A stretch of DNA of 49,779 bases, from the NCBI RefSeq assembly GCF_001866665.1, contig NZ_MLYO01000056.1, positions 1 to 49,779 on the forward strand, given 5' to 3'. Of this stretch, positions 24,848 through 33,971 are shown one piece after another (within the stretch, counting starts at the first letter, position 1; each line of letters starts with the position of its first letter). The notes under the pieces were generated by a model. It saw only the letters and a program-made list of their open reading frames with translations, did not search any database and was not told where the DNA came from. The DNA is from Streptomyces monashensis. Lineage in GTDB: Bacteria; Actinomycetota; Actinomycetes; Streptomycetales; Streptomycetaceae. The translations under genes were made by a program, and so were the position numbers.

Positions 24848-26848
24848 CTATATCCAGTCGTCGGGTTCCGGCTCCTCGTCCTGCTCCGGCCAGTCGGTGC
24901 CCTGCGCGGCACCGGCGGCCGGAGCCGAACCCACCGGATCCGCCGGATCGTCCAGGGAGGCCAGCGCCGCCAGCACGCCCTCCCCGTACGTGGCCAGCTT
25001 CTTCTCGCCGACGCCGCTCACCGTGCCCAGTTCGGTCACGGAGGCGGGGTTCAGCGTGACGATCGCGCGCAGGGTGGCGTCGTTGAAGACGATGTACGGC
25101 GGGACACCCTGCTCACGGGCCTGTTCGGTGCGCCACGCGCGCAGGGCCTCGAAGGCGGGCACCAGTTCGTCGGGCAGCTCGGCCGCGGCGACCTTGGCCT
25201 TGCTGCCGCCGCCGGACGCACCCGCCGACCGCGACCGGGCCACGGCCGGCTTCTTCGGCTCCTTGCGCAGCGGCACCTCCCGCTCGCGCCGCAGCACCGA
25301 ACTGCTCTCCTCGGTGAGCACCAGCGTGCCGTACTCCCCCTCGACCGCGAGCAGTCCCTGGGCCAACAGCTGGCGGATGGCGCCCCGCCACTCGGCCTCG
25401 GTGAGGTCCGTACCGATACCGAAGACGGACAACTGGTCGTGGTCGAACTGGATGACCTTGCCGGTGCGCTTGCCGAGCAGGATGTCGACGATCTGCACGG
25501 CGCCGAACTTCTGCCCGCGCTCACGCTGCAGCCGTACCACGGTCGACAGCACCTTCTGCGCGGCGATCGTGCCGTCCCAGGTCTCCGGCGGGGTCAGGCA
25601 GGTGTCGCAGTTGCCGCAGCCCGCCGGATCGGGGTCCTGGCCGAAGTAGGCGAGCAGCTGACCGCGTCGGCACTGGGCTGTCTCGCACAGCGCGAGCATC
25701 GCGTCGAGGTGGGCGGAGGCGCGGCGGCGGAAGACCTCGTCGCCCTCGCCGGACTGGATCAGCTTGCGCTGCTGTATGACGTCGTTCAGGCCGTACGCCA
25801 TCCACGCCGTGGACGGCTGTCCGTCGCGGCCCGCGCGGCCGGTCTCCTGGTAGTAGCCCTCGATCGACTTGGGCAGGTCCAGGTGGGCGACGAACCGTAC
25901 GTCCGGCTTGTCGATGCCCATACCGAAGGCGATGGTCGCCACGACGACCAGGCCGTCCTCGCGCAGGAACCGGGACTGATGAGCGGCGCGCACGCCCGCG
26001 TCCAGGCCCGCGTGGTAGGGCACCGCCTCGATTCCGTTGGCGGCCAGGAACTCCGCCGTCCGCTCCACCGAGTTGCGCGACAGGCAGTACACGATGCCCG
26101 CGTCGCCCACGTGCTCCTGCCGCAGGAACGCGAGCAGCTGCTTCTTGGGGTCGGCCTTGGGCACGATCCGGTACTGGATGTTGGGCCGGTCGAAGCTGGC
26201 GACGAAGTGCCGGGCCGTCGGCAGGTTCAGCCGCTGGGTGATCTCCTGGTGGGTGGCGCGGGTCGCCGTCGCGGTGAGAGCGATCCGCGGGACGTCCGGC
26301 CAGCGCTCGCCGAGGAGGGACAGCGCGAGATAGTCGGGGCGGAAGTCGTGACCCCACTGGGACACGCAGTGCGCCTCGTCGATCGCGAAGACGGAGATCT
26401 TGCCGCGTGAGAGCAGGTCGAGCGTGGTGTCCAGGCGCAGCCGCTCCGGGGCCAGGTAGAGCAGGTCCAGCTCGCCGGAGAGGAACTCGGCCTCGACCAG
26501 GCGGCGCTCGTCGAAGTCCTGCGTGGAGTTCATGAATCCGGCGCGCACGCCGAGGGCGCGCAGGGCGTCGACCTGGTCCTGCATCAGGGCGATCAGAGGG
26601 GAGATCACCACGCCTGTACCGGGTCTGACCAGGGCGGGGATCTGGTAGCAGAGCGACTTGCCGCCACCGGTCGGCATGAGGACGAGGGCGTCGCCGCCGG
26701 CCACCACATGCTCGATGATCGCTTCCTGCTCACCTCGGAAAGCCTCGTATCCGAAGATCCGGTGCAGCGTGGCCAGCGCCTCGCTGTCGGCCGCGCCCGG
26801 CCCCTCGGTCACCTGTGGCATCTCGCTGATCCCGCCCGTCGCTTTCAT
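24848..26848 (-). CDS. recQ: ATP-dependent DNA helicase RecQ
   Basis: A 666-residue RecQ. Motif 0 is FRGEQEAIIEHV, Walker A is MPTGGGKSLCYQIPAL (residues 61-65 GGGKS), motif II is AIDEAHCVSQWGHDFRP (DEAH 157-160), and motif VI is ETGRAGRDGQP. The RQC zinc site uses Cys residues in TAQCRRGQLLAYF and AGCGNCDTC. An HRDC domain is near the C-terminus (YIVFNDATLRAIV; LGTVSGVGEKKLATYGEGVL), followed by an acidic tail. It unwinds recombination and fork intermediates 3'-5'. ATG at 26848 follows GGGGGACAGG; the open frame extends further upstream without protein-like sequence. It is monocistronic and convergent with the flavoprotein gene. Confidence 0.95.
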   Translation of the reverse strand: MKATGGISEMPQVTEGPGAADSEALATLHRIFGYEAFRGEQEAIIEHVVAGGDALVLMPTGGGKSLCYQIPALVRPGTGVVISPLIALMQDQVDALRALGVRAGFMNSTQDFDERRLVEAEFLSGELDLLYLAPERLRLDTTLDLLSRGKISVFAIDEAHCVSQWGHDFRPDYLALSLLGERWPDVPRIALTATATRATHQEITQRLNLPTARHFVASFDRPNIQYRIVPKADPKKQLLAFLRQEHVGDAGIVYCLSRNSVERTAEFLAANGIEAVPYHAGLDAGVRAAHQSRFLREDGLVVVATIAFGMGIDKPDVRFVAHLDLPKSIEGYYQETGRAGRDGQPSTAWMAYGLNDVIQQRKLIQSGEGDEVFRRRASAHLDAMLALCETAQCRRGQLLAYFGQDPDPAGCGNCDTCLTPPETWDGTIAAQKVLSTVVRLQRERGQKFGAVQIVDILLGKRTGKVIQFDHDQLSVFGIGTDLTEAEWRGAIRQLLAQGLLAVEGEYGTLVLTEESSSVLRREREVPLRKEPKKPAVARSRSAGASGGGSKAKVAAAELPDELVPAFEALRAWRTEQAREQGVPPYIVFNDATLRAIVTLNPASVTELGTVSGVGEKKLATYGEGVLAALASLDDPADPVGSAPAAGAAQGTDWPEQDEEPEPDDWI

Positions 26849-27015
26849 GGTCCTGTCCCCCGCCGGTCCCCCGTGTGTCGTATCCCGACCGCTGCCTCCA
26901 CGATAGGGGGCCGCACCGACAGCCACGGAGTTATCCACAGGCTGCGCCCATTCTCCTGTGTCATCGGCCACTGACCTGACGTGATCATCCGGACTCCGCC
27001 GGTCCCGGAAACACA

Positions 27016-27057
27016 CCGCTGCCCGGCGCCCCTCCGAAAGAGGGTGCCGGGCAGCGG
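27016..27057 (-). terminator. Terminator hairpin after nuoN
   Basis: CCGCTGCCCGGC (27016-27027) pairs perfectly with 27046-27057, with further partial CCC/GGG pairing inside. Read on the minus strand, the stem is followed by GGTGTGTTTCC, a T-rich tract. It lies 18 bases after the nuoN stop and closes the nuo operon. Confidence 0.85.
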
Positions 27058-27075
27058 CCTGTACGCGGCGGAGCG

Positions 27076-28725
27076 TCAGCGCACGAAGACTCCCGCCTGG
27101 CTCGCCAGGTTCAGGAAGTACTGCGGGGCCACGCCGAGCACCAGGGTCACCGCCACGCCCAGGCCGATCGCGGCCATGGTCAGCGGGGACGGGACGGCCA
27201 CCGTCGGGCCGTCCGGGCGCGGTTCGCTGAAGAACATCAGGACGATCACGCGGATGTAGAAGAACGCGGCGATCGCCGAGGAGATCACACCGATGACGAC
27301 CAGCGGGGCCGCGCCGCCGGCCGCGGCCGCCTTGAACACGGCGAACTTTCCGGCGAAGCCGGAGGTCAGCGGGATGCCGGCGAAGGCCAGGAGGAAGACC
27401 GCGAAGACGGCCGCCACCAGGGGGGAGCGGCGGCCCAGTCCCGCCCACTTGGACAGGTGGGTCGCCTCACCGCCCGCGTCGCGCACCAGCGTGACCACCG
27501 CGAAGGCGCCGATCGTCACGAAGGAGTAGCCGGCCAGGTAGAAGAGGACGGACGAGACGCCGTCCTTCGACGTGGCGATGACACCCGCGAGGATGAATCC
27601 GGCGTGTGCGATCGAGGAGTACGCCAGGAGGCGCTTGATGTCGGTCTGGGTGATCGCGACGATCGCACCGCCCAGCATGGTGATGATCGCCACTGCCCAC
27701 ATGACCGGCCGCCAGTCCCAGCGCATGCCCGGCAGGACGACGTACAGCAGGCGCAGCAGCGCGCCGAACGCGGCCACCTTCGTCGCCGCCGCCATGAAGC
27801 CGGTCACCGGGGTCGGCGCGCCCTGGTAGACGTCGGGCGTCCACATGTGGAACGGGACCGCGCCCACCTTGAACAGCAGGCCCATCACGATCATGGCGCC
27901 GCCGATGAGCAGCAGGGCGTCGTTGCCCATGGTGTTGGCGAGCGCCGGGTCGACGTTGGTGACCGTGCCGTCGACGACCTGCGCGATGCGCGCGTACGAC
28001 ACCGAGCCCGCGTAGCCGTAGAGCAGGGCGATGCCGAACAGGGTGAACGCCGAGGCGAACGCGCCGAGCAGGAAGTACTTGACCGCGGCCTCCTGCGACA
28101 TCAGCCGCTTGCGGCGGGCCAGCGCGCACAGCAGGTACAGCGGCAGGGAGAAGACCTCCAGGGCCACGAACAGCGTCAGCAGGTCGTTGGCCGAGGGGAA
28201 GACCAGCATGCCCGCGATGGCGAACAACAGCAGCGGGAAGACCTCTGTCGTGGTGAAGCCCGCCTTCACCGCCGCCTTCTCGCCGTCACTGCCGGGCACC
28301 GACGCCGCCTGTGCGGCGAAGGAGTCGACGCGGCTGCCGTGCGCCGCCGGGTCCAGGCGGCGCTCGGCGAAGGTGAACAGGGCGACCAGTCCGGCCAGCA
28401 GGATCGTGCCCTGGAGGAACAGGGCCGGTCCGTCGACGGCGATCGCGCCCATGGCCGCGATGTGCGCCTTGGTGGTGCCGTAGCCGTCGGCCGCGAGCCC
28501 GACGACCGCTGCGAACGCGGCGCACAGGGCGACGACGGACACGAACACCTGCGCGTAGTACCGGGACTTGCGCGGGACGAACGCCTCGATCAGCACGCCG
28601 ACCAGCGCGGCACCGACGACGATCAGCGTCGGCGACAATTGCCCGTATTCGATCTTCGGCGTCGGGATCTTCGCGATCGGGTCGGCCGCGGTTGTCCACA
28701 GGCTGTGGACGGCTGCTGTGCTCAC
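27076..28725 (-). CDS. nuoN: NADH-quinone oxidoreductase subunit N
   Basis: A 549-residue antiporter-like membrane subunit with about fourteen hydrophobic helices. LVGVLIEAFVPRKSRYY is near the start, and FPLLLFAIAGMLVFPSANDL, KYFLLGAFASAFTLFGIALL and VPFHMWTPDVYQGAPTPVTG carry the conserved Lys/His/Glu proton-path residues. GTG at 28725 overlaps the nuoM stop (GTGA). NuoN is one of three proton-pumping modules of complex I. It is the last gene of the operon. Confidence 0.97.
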   Translation of the reverse strand: MSTAAVHSLWTTAADPIAKIPTPKIEYGQLSPTLIVVGAALVGVLIEAFVPRKSRYYAQVFVSVVALCAAFAAVVGLAADGYGTTKAHIAAMGAIAVDGPALFLQGTILLAGLVALFTFAERRLDPAAHGSRVDSFAAQAASVPGSDGEKAAVKAGFTTTEVFPLLLFAIAGMLVFPSANDLLTLFVALEVFSLPLYLLCALARRKRLMSQEAAVKYFLLGAFASAFTLFGIALLYGYAGSVSYARIAQVVDGTVTNVDPALANTMGNDALLLIGGAMIVMGLLFKVGAVPFHMWTPDVYQGAPTPVTGFMAAATKVAAFGALLRLLYVVLPGMRWDWRPVMWAVAIITMLGGAIVAITQTDIKRLLAYSSIAHAGFILAGVIATSKDGVSSVLFYLAGYSFVTIGAFAVVTLVRDAGGEATHLSKWAGLGRRSPLVAAVFAVFLLAFAGIPLTSGFAGKFAVFKAAAAGGAAPLVVIGVISSAIAAFFYIRVIVLMFFSEPRPDGPTVAVPSPLTMAAIGLGVAVTLVLGVAPQYFLNLASQAGVFVR

Positions 28726-30293
28726 TTGGCCGCCTCCACCGAGGGCTTGGGGTCGGTCTTGTGTACGTCGGACATGGTCTGCTTGACCGCCGGGTTGACG
28801 ATGTCCGTGACGGGCTTCGGGTAGACGCCCAGGAAGATCAGCAGCACGATCAGCGGGGCCACGACCACCAGCTCGCGCGCGCGGAGGTCCGGCATCGCCG
28901 ACACCGCGGGTTTCACCGGGCCCGTCATCGTCCGCTGGTACAGCACGAGGGTGTAGAGCGCGGCGAGGACGATGCCGATGGTGGCGATGATGCCGATCGC
29001 CGGGTAGCGCGTGAACGTGCCGACCAGGACGAGGAATTCACTGACGAACGGCGCGAGGCCAGGCAGGGAGAGGGTGGCCAGGCTGCCGATCAGGAACGTG
29101 CCGGCGAGCACCGGGGCGACCTTCTGCACCCCGCCGTAGTCGGCGATGAGCCGCGAGCCGCGCCGGGAGATGAGGAACCCGGCGACCAGCATCAACGCGG
29201 CTGTGGAGAGGCCGTGGTTGACCATGTACAGCGTGGCCCCGGACTGGCCCTGGCTGGTCATCGCGAAGATGCCCATGATGATGAAGCCGAAGTGCGAGAT
29301 CGACGCGTACGCCACCAGGCGCTTGATGTCCCGCTGGCCGACGGCGAGCAGTGCGCCGTAGACGATGCTGATCAGGGACAGGACGAGGATGGCGGGCGTC
29401 GCCCACTTCGAGGCCTCCGGGAACAGCTGGAGGCAGAAGCGGAGCATCGCGAAGGTGCCCACCTTGTCGACGACCGCGGTGATCAGGACGGCGACCGGGG
29501 CGGTGGCCTCCTGCATGGCGTTGGGCAGCCAGGTGTGCAGCGGCCACAGGGGCGCCTTCACCGCGAAGGCGAAGAAGAAGCCGAGGAACAGCCAGCGTTC
29601 GGTGCTGGTCGCCATGTGCAGCGAACCCGACGCGCGCGCGTGCGCGATGTCCACGAGGCTGAAGCTCCCGGCGACGACGTAGAGGCCGATCACCGCGGCA
29701 AGCATGATCAGGCCGCCGACGAGGTTGTAGAGGAGGAACTTCACGGCCGCGTACGACCGTTGCGTCGAGGCCGCCGCCTCGCCCTGTGCGTGGGCGCGGT
29801 CGCCGAAGCCGCCGATGAGGAAGTACATCGGGATGAGCATGGCTTCGAAGAAGATGTAGAAGACGAAGACGTCGGTGGCCTCGAAGGAGATGATCACCAT
29901 CGCCTCGACGGCCAGGATCAGCGCGAAGAAACCCTGTGTGGGCCGCCAGCGCCGGCTGCCCGTCTCCAGCGGGTCGGCGTCGTTCCAGCCGGCGAGGACG
30001 ATGAAGGGGATCAGCAGGGCGGTCAGCGCGACCAGCGCCACCGCGATGCCGTCCACGCCCAGCTCGTACCGCACCCCGAAGTCCGCGATCCAGGCGTGGG
30101 ACTCGGTGAGCTGGTAGCGGGCGCCGCCCGGGTCGAAGCGGACCAGGATCGTGATCGCCAGGGCGAGTGTGGCCAGCGAGACGAGCAGCGCCAGCCACTT
30201 GGCGGCGGTACGCTGCGCGGCCGGTACGGCGGCCGTGGCGACGGCCCCCACGGCCGGGAGCGCCGCCGTCGCTGTCAGCAGAGGAAAGGACAT
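28722..30293 (-). CDS. nuoM: NADH-quinone oxidoreductase subunit M
   Basis: A 523-residue antiporter-like subunit. ELGVDGIAVALVALTALLIP, DVFVFYIFFEAMLIPMYFLI (conserved Glu), KAPLWPLHTWLPNAMQEATA (Lys/His/Glu) and RDIKRLVAYASISHFGFIIM are diagnostic. ATG at 30293 lies five bases after the nuoL stop. The open frame runs far upstream out of phase with nuoL, but that part is a shadow. It pumps protons in the membrane arm. Confidence 0.97.
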   Translation of the reverse strand: MSFPLLTATAALPAVGAVATAAVPAAQRTAAKWLALLVSLATLALAITILVRFDPGGARYQLTESHAWIADFGVRYELGVDGIAVALVALTALLIPFIVLAGWNDADPLETGSRRWRPTQGFFALILAVEAMVIISFEATDVFVFYIFFEAMLIPMYFLIGGFGDRAHAQGEAAASTQRSYAAVKFLLYNLVGGLIMLAAVIGLYVVAGSFSLVDIAHARASGSLHMATSTERWLFLGFFFAFAVKAPLWPLHTWLPNAMQEATAPVAVLITAVVDKVGTFAMLRFCLQLFPEASKWATPAILVLSLISIVYGALLAVGQRDIKRLVAYASISHFGFIIMGIFAMTSQGQSGATLYMVNHGLSTAALMLVAGFLISRRGSRLIADYGGVQKVAPVLAGTFLIGSLATLSLPGLAPFVSEFLVLVGTFTRYPAIGIIATIGIVLAALYTLVLYQRTMTGPVKPAVSAMPDLRARELVVVAPLIVLLIFLGVYPKPVTDIVNPAVKQTMSDVHKTDPKPSVEAAK

Positions 30294-30298
30294 CGGTA

Positions 30299-32194
30299 TC
30301 AGACCGCCCTCATCAGCAGGGTCGCGGCGACGAGGAGTGCCGCGCCGCCGAACATCGAGACCGCGTAGGAGCGGGCGAAGCCGTTCTGGAGCCGGCGCAT
30401 CCGCCCGGACAGACCGCCGAAGCCGGCCGCCGTGCCGTTGACGACACCGTCGACCAGGGTGTGGTCGACGTACACCAGCGAGCGCGTCAGGTGCTCGCCA
30501 CCGCGGACCAGGACCACGTGGTTGAAGTCGTCCTGGAGCAGGTCGCGGCGGGCCGCGCGGGTGAGCAGCGAGCCGCGCGGGGCGACGGCCGGGACGGTCC
30601 TGCGGCCGTACTGCGCCCAGGCGATGCCGACGCCGATGACCAGGCAGACCATGGTGGCCCCGGTGACCGTCCAGGCACTGACCGGGGAGTGGCCCTCGCT
30701 GTGTCCGGTGACCGGCTCCAGCCAGTGCAGGAAGCGGTCGCCGATGCTGAAGAAGGCGCCGCCGAAGACCGAGCCGACGGCGAGCACGATCATCGGGATC
30801 GTCATGACCCTCGGGGACTCGTGCGGGTGCGGCTCGTTGCCGTTCTCGTCGGGCTGCCAGCGCTTCTCGCCGAAGAACGTCATCAGCATCACGCGCGTCA
30901 TGTAGAAGGCGGTGATGGCCGCGCCCAGCAGGGCCGCGCCGCCGAGGATCCAGCCCTCGGTGCCGCCCTTCGCGAAGGCCGCCTCGATGATCTTGTCCTT
31001 GGAGAAGAAGCCGGACAGGCCCGGGAAGCCGATGATGGCGAGGTAGCCGAGGCCGAAGGTGACGAAGGTGACCGGCATATACGTCCTGAGGCCGCCGTAC
31101 TTGCGCATGTCGACCTCGTCGTTCATGCCGTGCATGACCGAACCGGCGCCGAGGAACAGCCCGGCCTTGAAGAAGCCGTGCGTCACCAGGTGCATGATCG
31201 CGAAGACGTAGCCGATGGGGCCGAGGCCCGCGGCGAGGATCATGTAGCCGATCTGCGACATGGTCGAGCCGGCCAGCGCCTTCTTGATGTCGTCCTTGGC
31301 GCAACCGACGATCGCACCGAACAGGAGCGTGACCGCGCCGACGACGGTGACCGCCAGCTGTGCGTCGGGAGCGGCGTTGAAGACGGCTCCCGAGCGGACG
31401 ATCAGGTACACGCCCGCGGTCACCATCGTCGCCGCGTGGATCAGGGCAGAGACCGGGGTCGGGCCTTCCATGGCGTCCCCGAGCCAGGACTGCAGCGGCA
31501 CCTGGGCGGACTTGCCGCAGGCGGCGAGCAGCAGCATCAGGCCGATCGCGGTGAGCTTGCCCTCGGAGGCGTCGGTCGCGTGGCCGAGGACCGGACCGAA
31601 GGCGAACGTCCCGTACGTCGCGAACATCAGCATGATCGCGATCGACAGGCCCATGTCGCCGACGCGGTTGACCAGGAATGCCTTCTTCGCGGCCGTCGCG
31701 GCGCTGGGCTTGTGCTGCCAGAAACCGATCAGCAGGTACGACGCGAGACCGACGCCCTCCCAGCCGACATACAGCAGCAGGTAGTTGTCGGCGAGGACGA
31801 GCAGCAGCATGGCCGCGAGGAACAGGTTGAGATAGCCGAAGAAGCGGCGGCGCCGCTCGTCGTGCTCCATGTACCCGACCGAGTACAGGTGGATCAGTGA
31901 ACCGACGCCCGTGATGAGCAGGACGAACGTCATCGACAGCTGGTCCAGGCGGAGTGTGGCGTCCGCCTGGAAGCCGGCCACCGGGACCCAGCTGAACAGG
32001 TGCTTGATCAGGGTGCGGTGTTCGGCGTTCTTGCCGAGCAGGTCGGCGAAGAGGATCAGGCCGAACACGAAGGAGGCGGCCGACAGGAGCGTGCCGATCC
32101 AGTGGCCGACGCGGTCCAGGCGCCGGCCGCCCGTCAGCAGGACGGCCGCTCCGAGCAGGGGCGCCGCGATGAGCAGCGCGATCAGGTTCTCCAC
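30299..32194 (-). CDS. nuoL: NADH-quinone oxidoreductase subunit L
   Basis: A 631-residue subunit, the distal proton pump of complex I. LRLDQLSMTFVLLITGVGSL, LLVLADNYLLLYVGWEGVGL, SAQVPLQSWLGDAMEGPTPV and LIHAATMVTAGVYLIVRSG are signatures. The long C-terminal part contains the amphipathic lateral helix region and a final membrane anchor (FGGAALLVAATLLM). GTG at 32194 follows GGAAG, 15 bases after nuoK. Confidence 0.97.
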   Translation of the reverse strand: MENLIALLIAAPLLGAAVLLTGGRRLDRVGHWIGTLLSAASFVFGLILFADLLGKNAEHRTLIKHLFSWVPVAGFQADATLRLDQLSMTFVLLITGVGSLIHLYSVGYMEHDERRRRFFGYLNLFLAAMLLLVLADNYLLLYVGWEGVGLASYLLIGFWQHKPSAATAAKKAFLVNRVGDMGLSIAIMLMFATYGTFAFGPVLGHATDASEGKLTAIGLMLLLAACGKSAQVPLQSWLGDAMEGPTPVSALIHAATMVTAGVYLIVRSGAVFNAAPDAQLAVTVVGAVTLLFGAIVGCAKDDIKKALAGSTMSQIGYMILAAGLGPIGYVFAIMHLVTHGFFKAGLFLGAGSVMHGMNDEVDMRKYGGLRTYMPVTFVTFGLGYLAIIGFPGLSGFFSKDKIIEAAFAKGGTEGWILGGAALLGAAITAFYMTRVMLMTFFGEKRWQPDENGNEPHPHESPRVMTIPMIVLAVGSVFGGAFFSIGDRFLHWLEPVTGHSEGHSPVSAWTVTGATMVCLVIGVGIAWAQYGRRTVPAVAPRGSLLTRAARRDLLQDDFNHVVLVRGGEHLTRSLVYVDHTLVDGVVNGTAAGFGGLSGRMRRLQNGFARSYAVSMFGGAALLVAATLLMRAV

Positions 32195-32209
32195 GATTCT
32201 TCCGACCCC

Positions 32210-32509
32210 TTACAGCTTCATCAGGCTGGCGTCGTCGACCGAGGCCGAGTGGCGGGTACGGAACAGCGACACGATGATCGCGAGGCCCACCACGACCTCC
32301 GCGGCGGCGACGACCATCGTGAAGAACGCGATGATCTGGCCGTCGAGGTTGCCGTGCATCCGTGAGAAGGTGACGAACGCGAGGTTGCAGGCGTTCAGCA
32401 TCAGCTCGATGCACATGAAGACCACGATGGCGTTGCGCCGGATCAGGACGCCGGTCGCACCGATCGTGAACAACAGGGCCGAGAGATAGAGGTAGTTGAC
32501 CGGGTTCAC
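32210..32509 (-). CDS. nuoK: NADH-quinone oxidoreductase subunit K
   Basis: A 99-residue subunit with three membrane helices. The conserved Glu residues of the antiporter-linking site are in FMCIELMLNACNLAFV and VVAAAEVVVGLAIIV. Length and order match NuoK. It overlaps nuoJ by four bases. Confidence 0.97.
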   Translation of the reverse strand: MNPVNYLYLSALLFTIGATGVLIRRNAIVVFMCIELMLNACNLAFVTFSRMHGNLDGQIIAFFTMVVAAAEVVVGLAIIVSLFRTRHSASVDDASLMKL

Positions 32510-33348
32510 TTCGACGCCTCCTCGGACCGCTTGAACGTCGTCGGTTCGATCGCCGTGCGCTCCAGGCGCTCCTCCGCGCGCTGCTCCAGCGCCTTGAGGT
32601 CGCCGAGCGCCTCCGCCGAGACGTCACGGATCTGGCCGCGTTCACGCAGCGTCTTGCTGACGGTCAGCTCGGACGGGGTGCCGTCGGGCAGCAGGCCGGC
32701 GATGTCCACGGCGTTGTGCCGGGCGTAGACACCGGGGGCGGGCAGCGGCGGGACGTGCTTGCCCTCGCGGATGCGCTGCTCGGACAGCTCGCGCTGGGTC
32801 CTGGCCCGCTCGGTGCGCTCCCGGTGCGTGAGAACCATGGCGCCGACGGCGGCCGTGATCAGCAGGGCGCCGGTGATTTCGAAGGCGAAGACGTACTTGG
32901 TGAAGATGAGGGAGGCGAGGCCCTCCACGTTGCCGTTCGCGTTCGCCCGGCCGGTGCCGTCGAACTCCTTCAGCGAGGCGTTGCCGATGCCGGCGAACAG
33001 CAGGACGCCGAAGCCGATCCCGCACAGAAGGGCCAGCCAGCGCTGGCCCTTGATGGTCTCCTTCAGCGAGTCCGCGGCCGTCACGCCGACGAGCATCACC
33101 ACGAACAGGAACAGCATCATGATCGCGCCGGTGTAGACGACGATCTGCACGATCCCGAGGAAATAGGCGCCGTTGGCGAGGTAGAACACCGCCAGGACGA
33201 TCATGGTTCCGGCGAGGGAGAGGGCGCTGTGCACGGACTTCTTCATGAAGACGGTGCACAGGGCGCCGATCACCGCGACGGTGGCGAGCACCCAGAACTG
33301 GAAGGCCTCGCCGGTGGATGTGGTGTAGGCGGCGAGCTGCGGGCTCAT
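32506..33348 (-). CDS. nuoJ: NADH-quinone oxidoreductase subunit J
   Basis: A 280-residue subunit with five membrane helices in the first 175 residues, including the coupling helix GIVQIVVYTGAIMMLFLFVV with its characteristic VYTGAIM kink. It continues into a long charged cytoplasmic tail of about 100 residues (RERTERARTQRELSEQRIRE and later acidic helix), longer than in E. coli NuoJ. ATG at 33348 overlaps the nuoI stop by four bases. Confidence 0.96.
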   Translation of the reverse strand: MSPQLAAYTTSTGEAFQFWVLATVAVIGALCTVFMKKSVHSALSLAGTMIVLAVFYLANGAYFLGIVQIVVYTGAIMMLFLFVVMLVGVTAADSLKETIKGQRWLALLCGIGFGVLLFAGIGNASLKEFDGTGRANANGNVEGLASLIFTKYVFAFEITGALLITAAVGAMVLTHRERTERARTQRELSEQRIREGKHVPPLPAPGVYARHNAVDIAGLLPDGTPSELTVSKTLRERGQIRDVSAEALGDLKALEQRAEERLERTAIEPTTFKRSEEASK

Positions 33349-33971
33349 GCGTCCACCTCCTGCTCCCGGTCCTGGTCCTGCTGCCGGTCCTCGGGGGACT
33401 CGCCCTTGGAGACGGCGACCTGCCGTACGGTGCCGGGCGCGGCCTGGGTGACCAGGCCGCGGTAGTAGTCCTGTTCGTCGGTGCCCGGGAAGATCGCGTG
33501 GGGCGTGTCGACCATGCCGTCCTCGAGCCCGGCGAGCAGTTGCTCCTTGGTGTAGATGAGGTTGGCGCGGCTGGAGTCGGCCAGCTCGAACTCGTTGGTC
33601 ATCGTGAGCGCGCGCGTGGGGCACGCCTCGATGCACAGGCCGCACAGGATGCAGCGGGCGTAGTTGATCTGGTAGACGCGGCCGTACCGCTCGCCCGGCG
33701 AGTAGCGCTCCTCGTCGGTGTTGTCGGCGCCCTCGACGTAGATCGCGTCTGCGGGGCAGGCCCAGGCGCACAGCTCACAGCCGACGCACTTCTCCAGGCC
33801 GTCCGGATGGCGGTTGAGCTGGTGCCGTCCGTGGAACCGCGGGGCCGTGGTCTTCTTCTGCTCGGGGTACTGCTCGGTCAGCCGCTTCTTGAACATGGCC
33901 TTGAAGGTCACGCCGAAGCCGGCCACGGGGTTCAGGAAACCGGGCTTGGTCTCCTTGGGCTCCTCAGCCAT
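33345..33971 (-). CDS. nuoI: NADH-quinone oxidoreductase subunit I
   Basis: A 208-residue iron-sulfur subunit holding clusters N6a and N6b: CVGCELCAWACPADAIYVEG and CILCGLCIEACPTRALTMTN. The N-terminal GVTFKAMFKKRLTEQYPE helix anchors it to the membrane arm. The last 50 residues are a polar tail ending in Glu/Asp/Gln-rich sequence. ATG at 33971 follows a perfect AAGGAGG site and overlaps nuoH by eight bases. Confidence 0.97.
   Translation of the reverse strand: MAEEPKETKPGFLNPVAGFGVTFKAMFKKRLTEQYPEQKKTTAPRFHGRHQLNRHPDGLEKCVGCELCAWACPADAIYVEGADNTDEERYSPGERYGRVYQINYARCILCGLCIEACPTRALTMTNEFELADSSRANLIYTKEQLLAGLEDGMVDTPHAIFPGTDEQDYYRGLVTQAAPGTVRQVAVSKGESPEDRQQDQDREQEVDA

Noticed and set aside
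26849..27448. Upstream extension of the recQ reading frame into the nuoN region
   Set aside because: It has no ribosome site and overlaps nuoN antisense; the ATG at 26848 has a good site and family-typical N-terminus.
30294..32645. Upstream extension of the nuoM reading frame
   Set aside because: The extension is out of phase with nuoL and is Arg/Pro-rich; nuoM homologues start at the ATG 30293.
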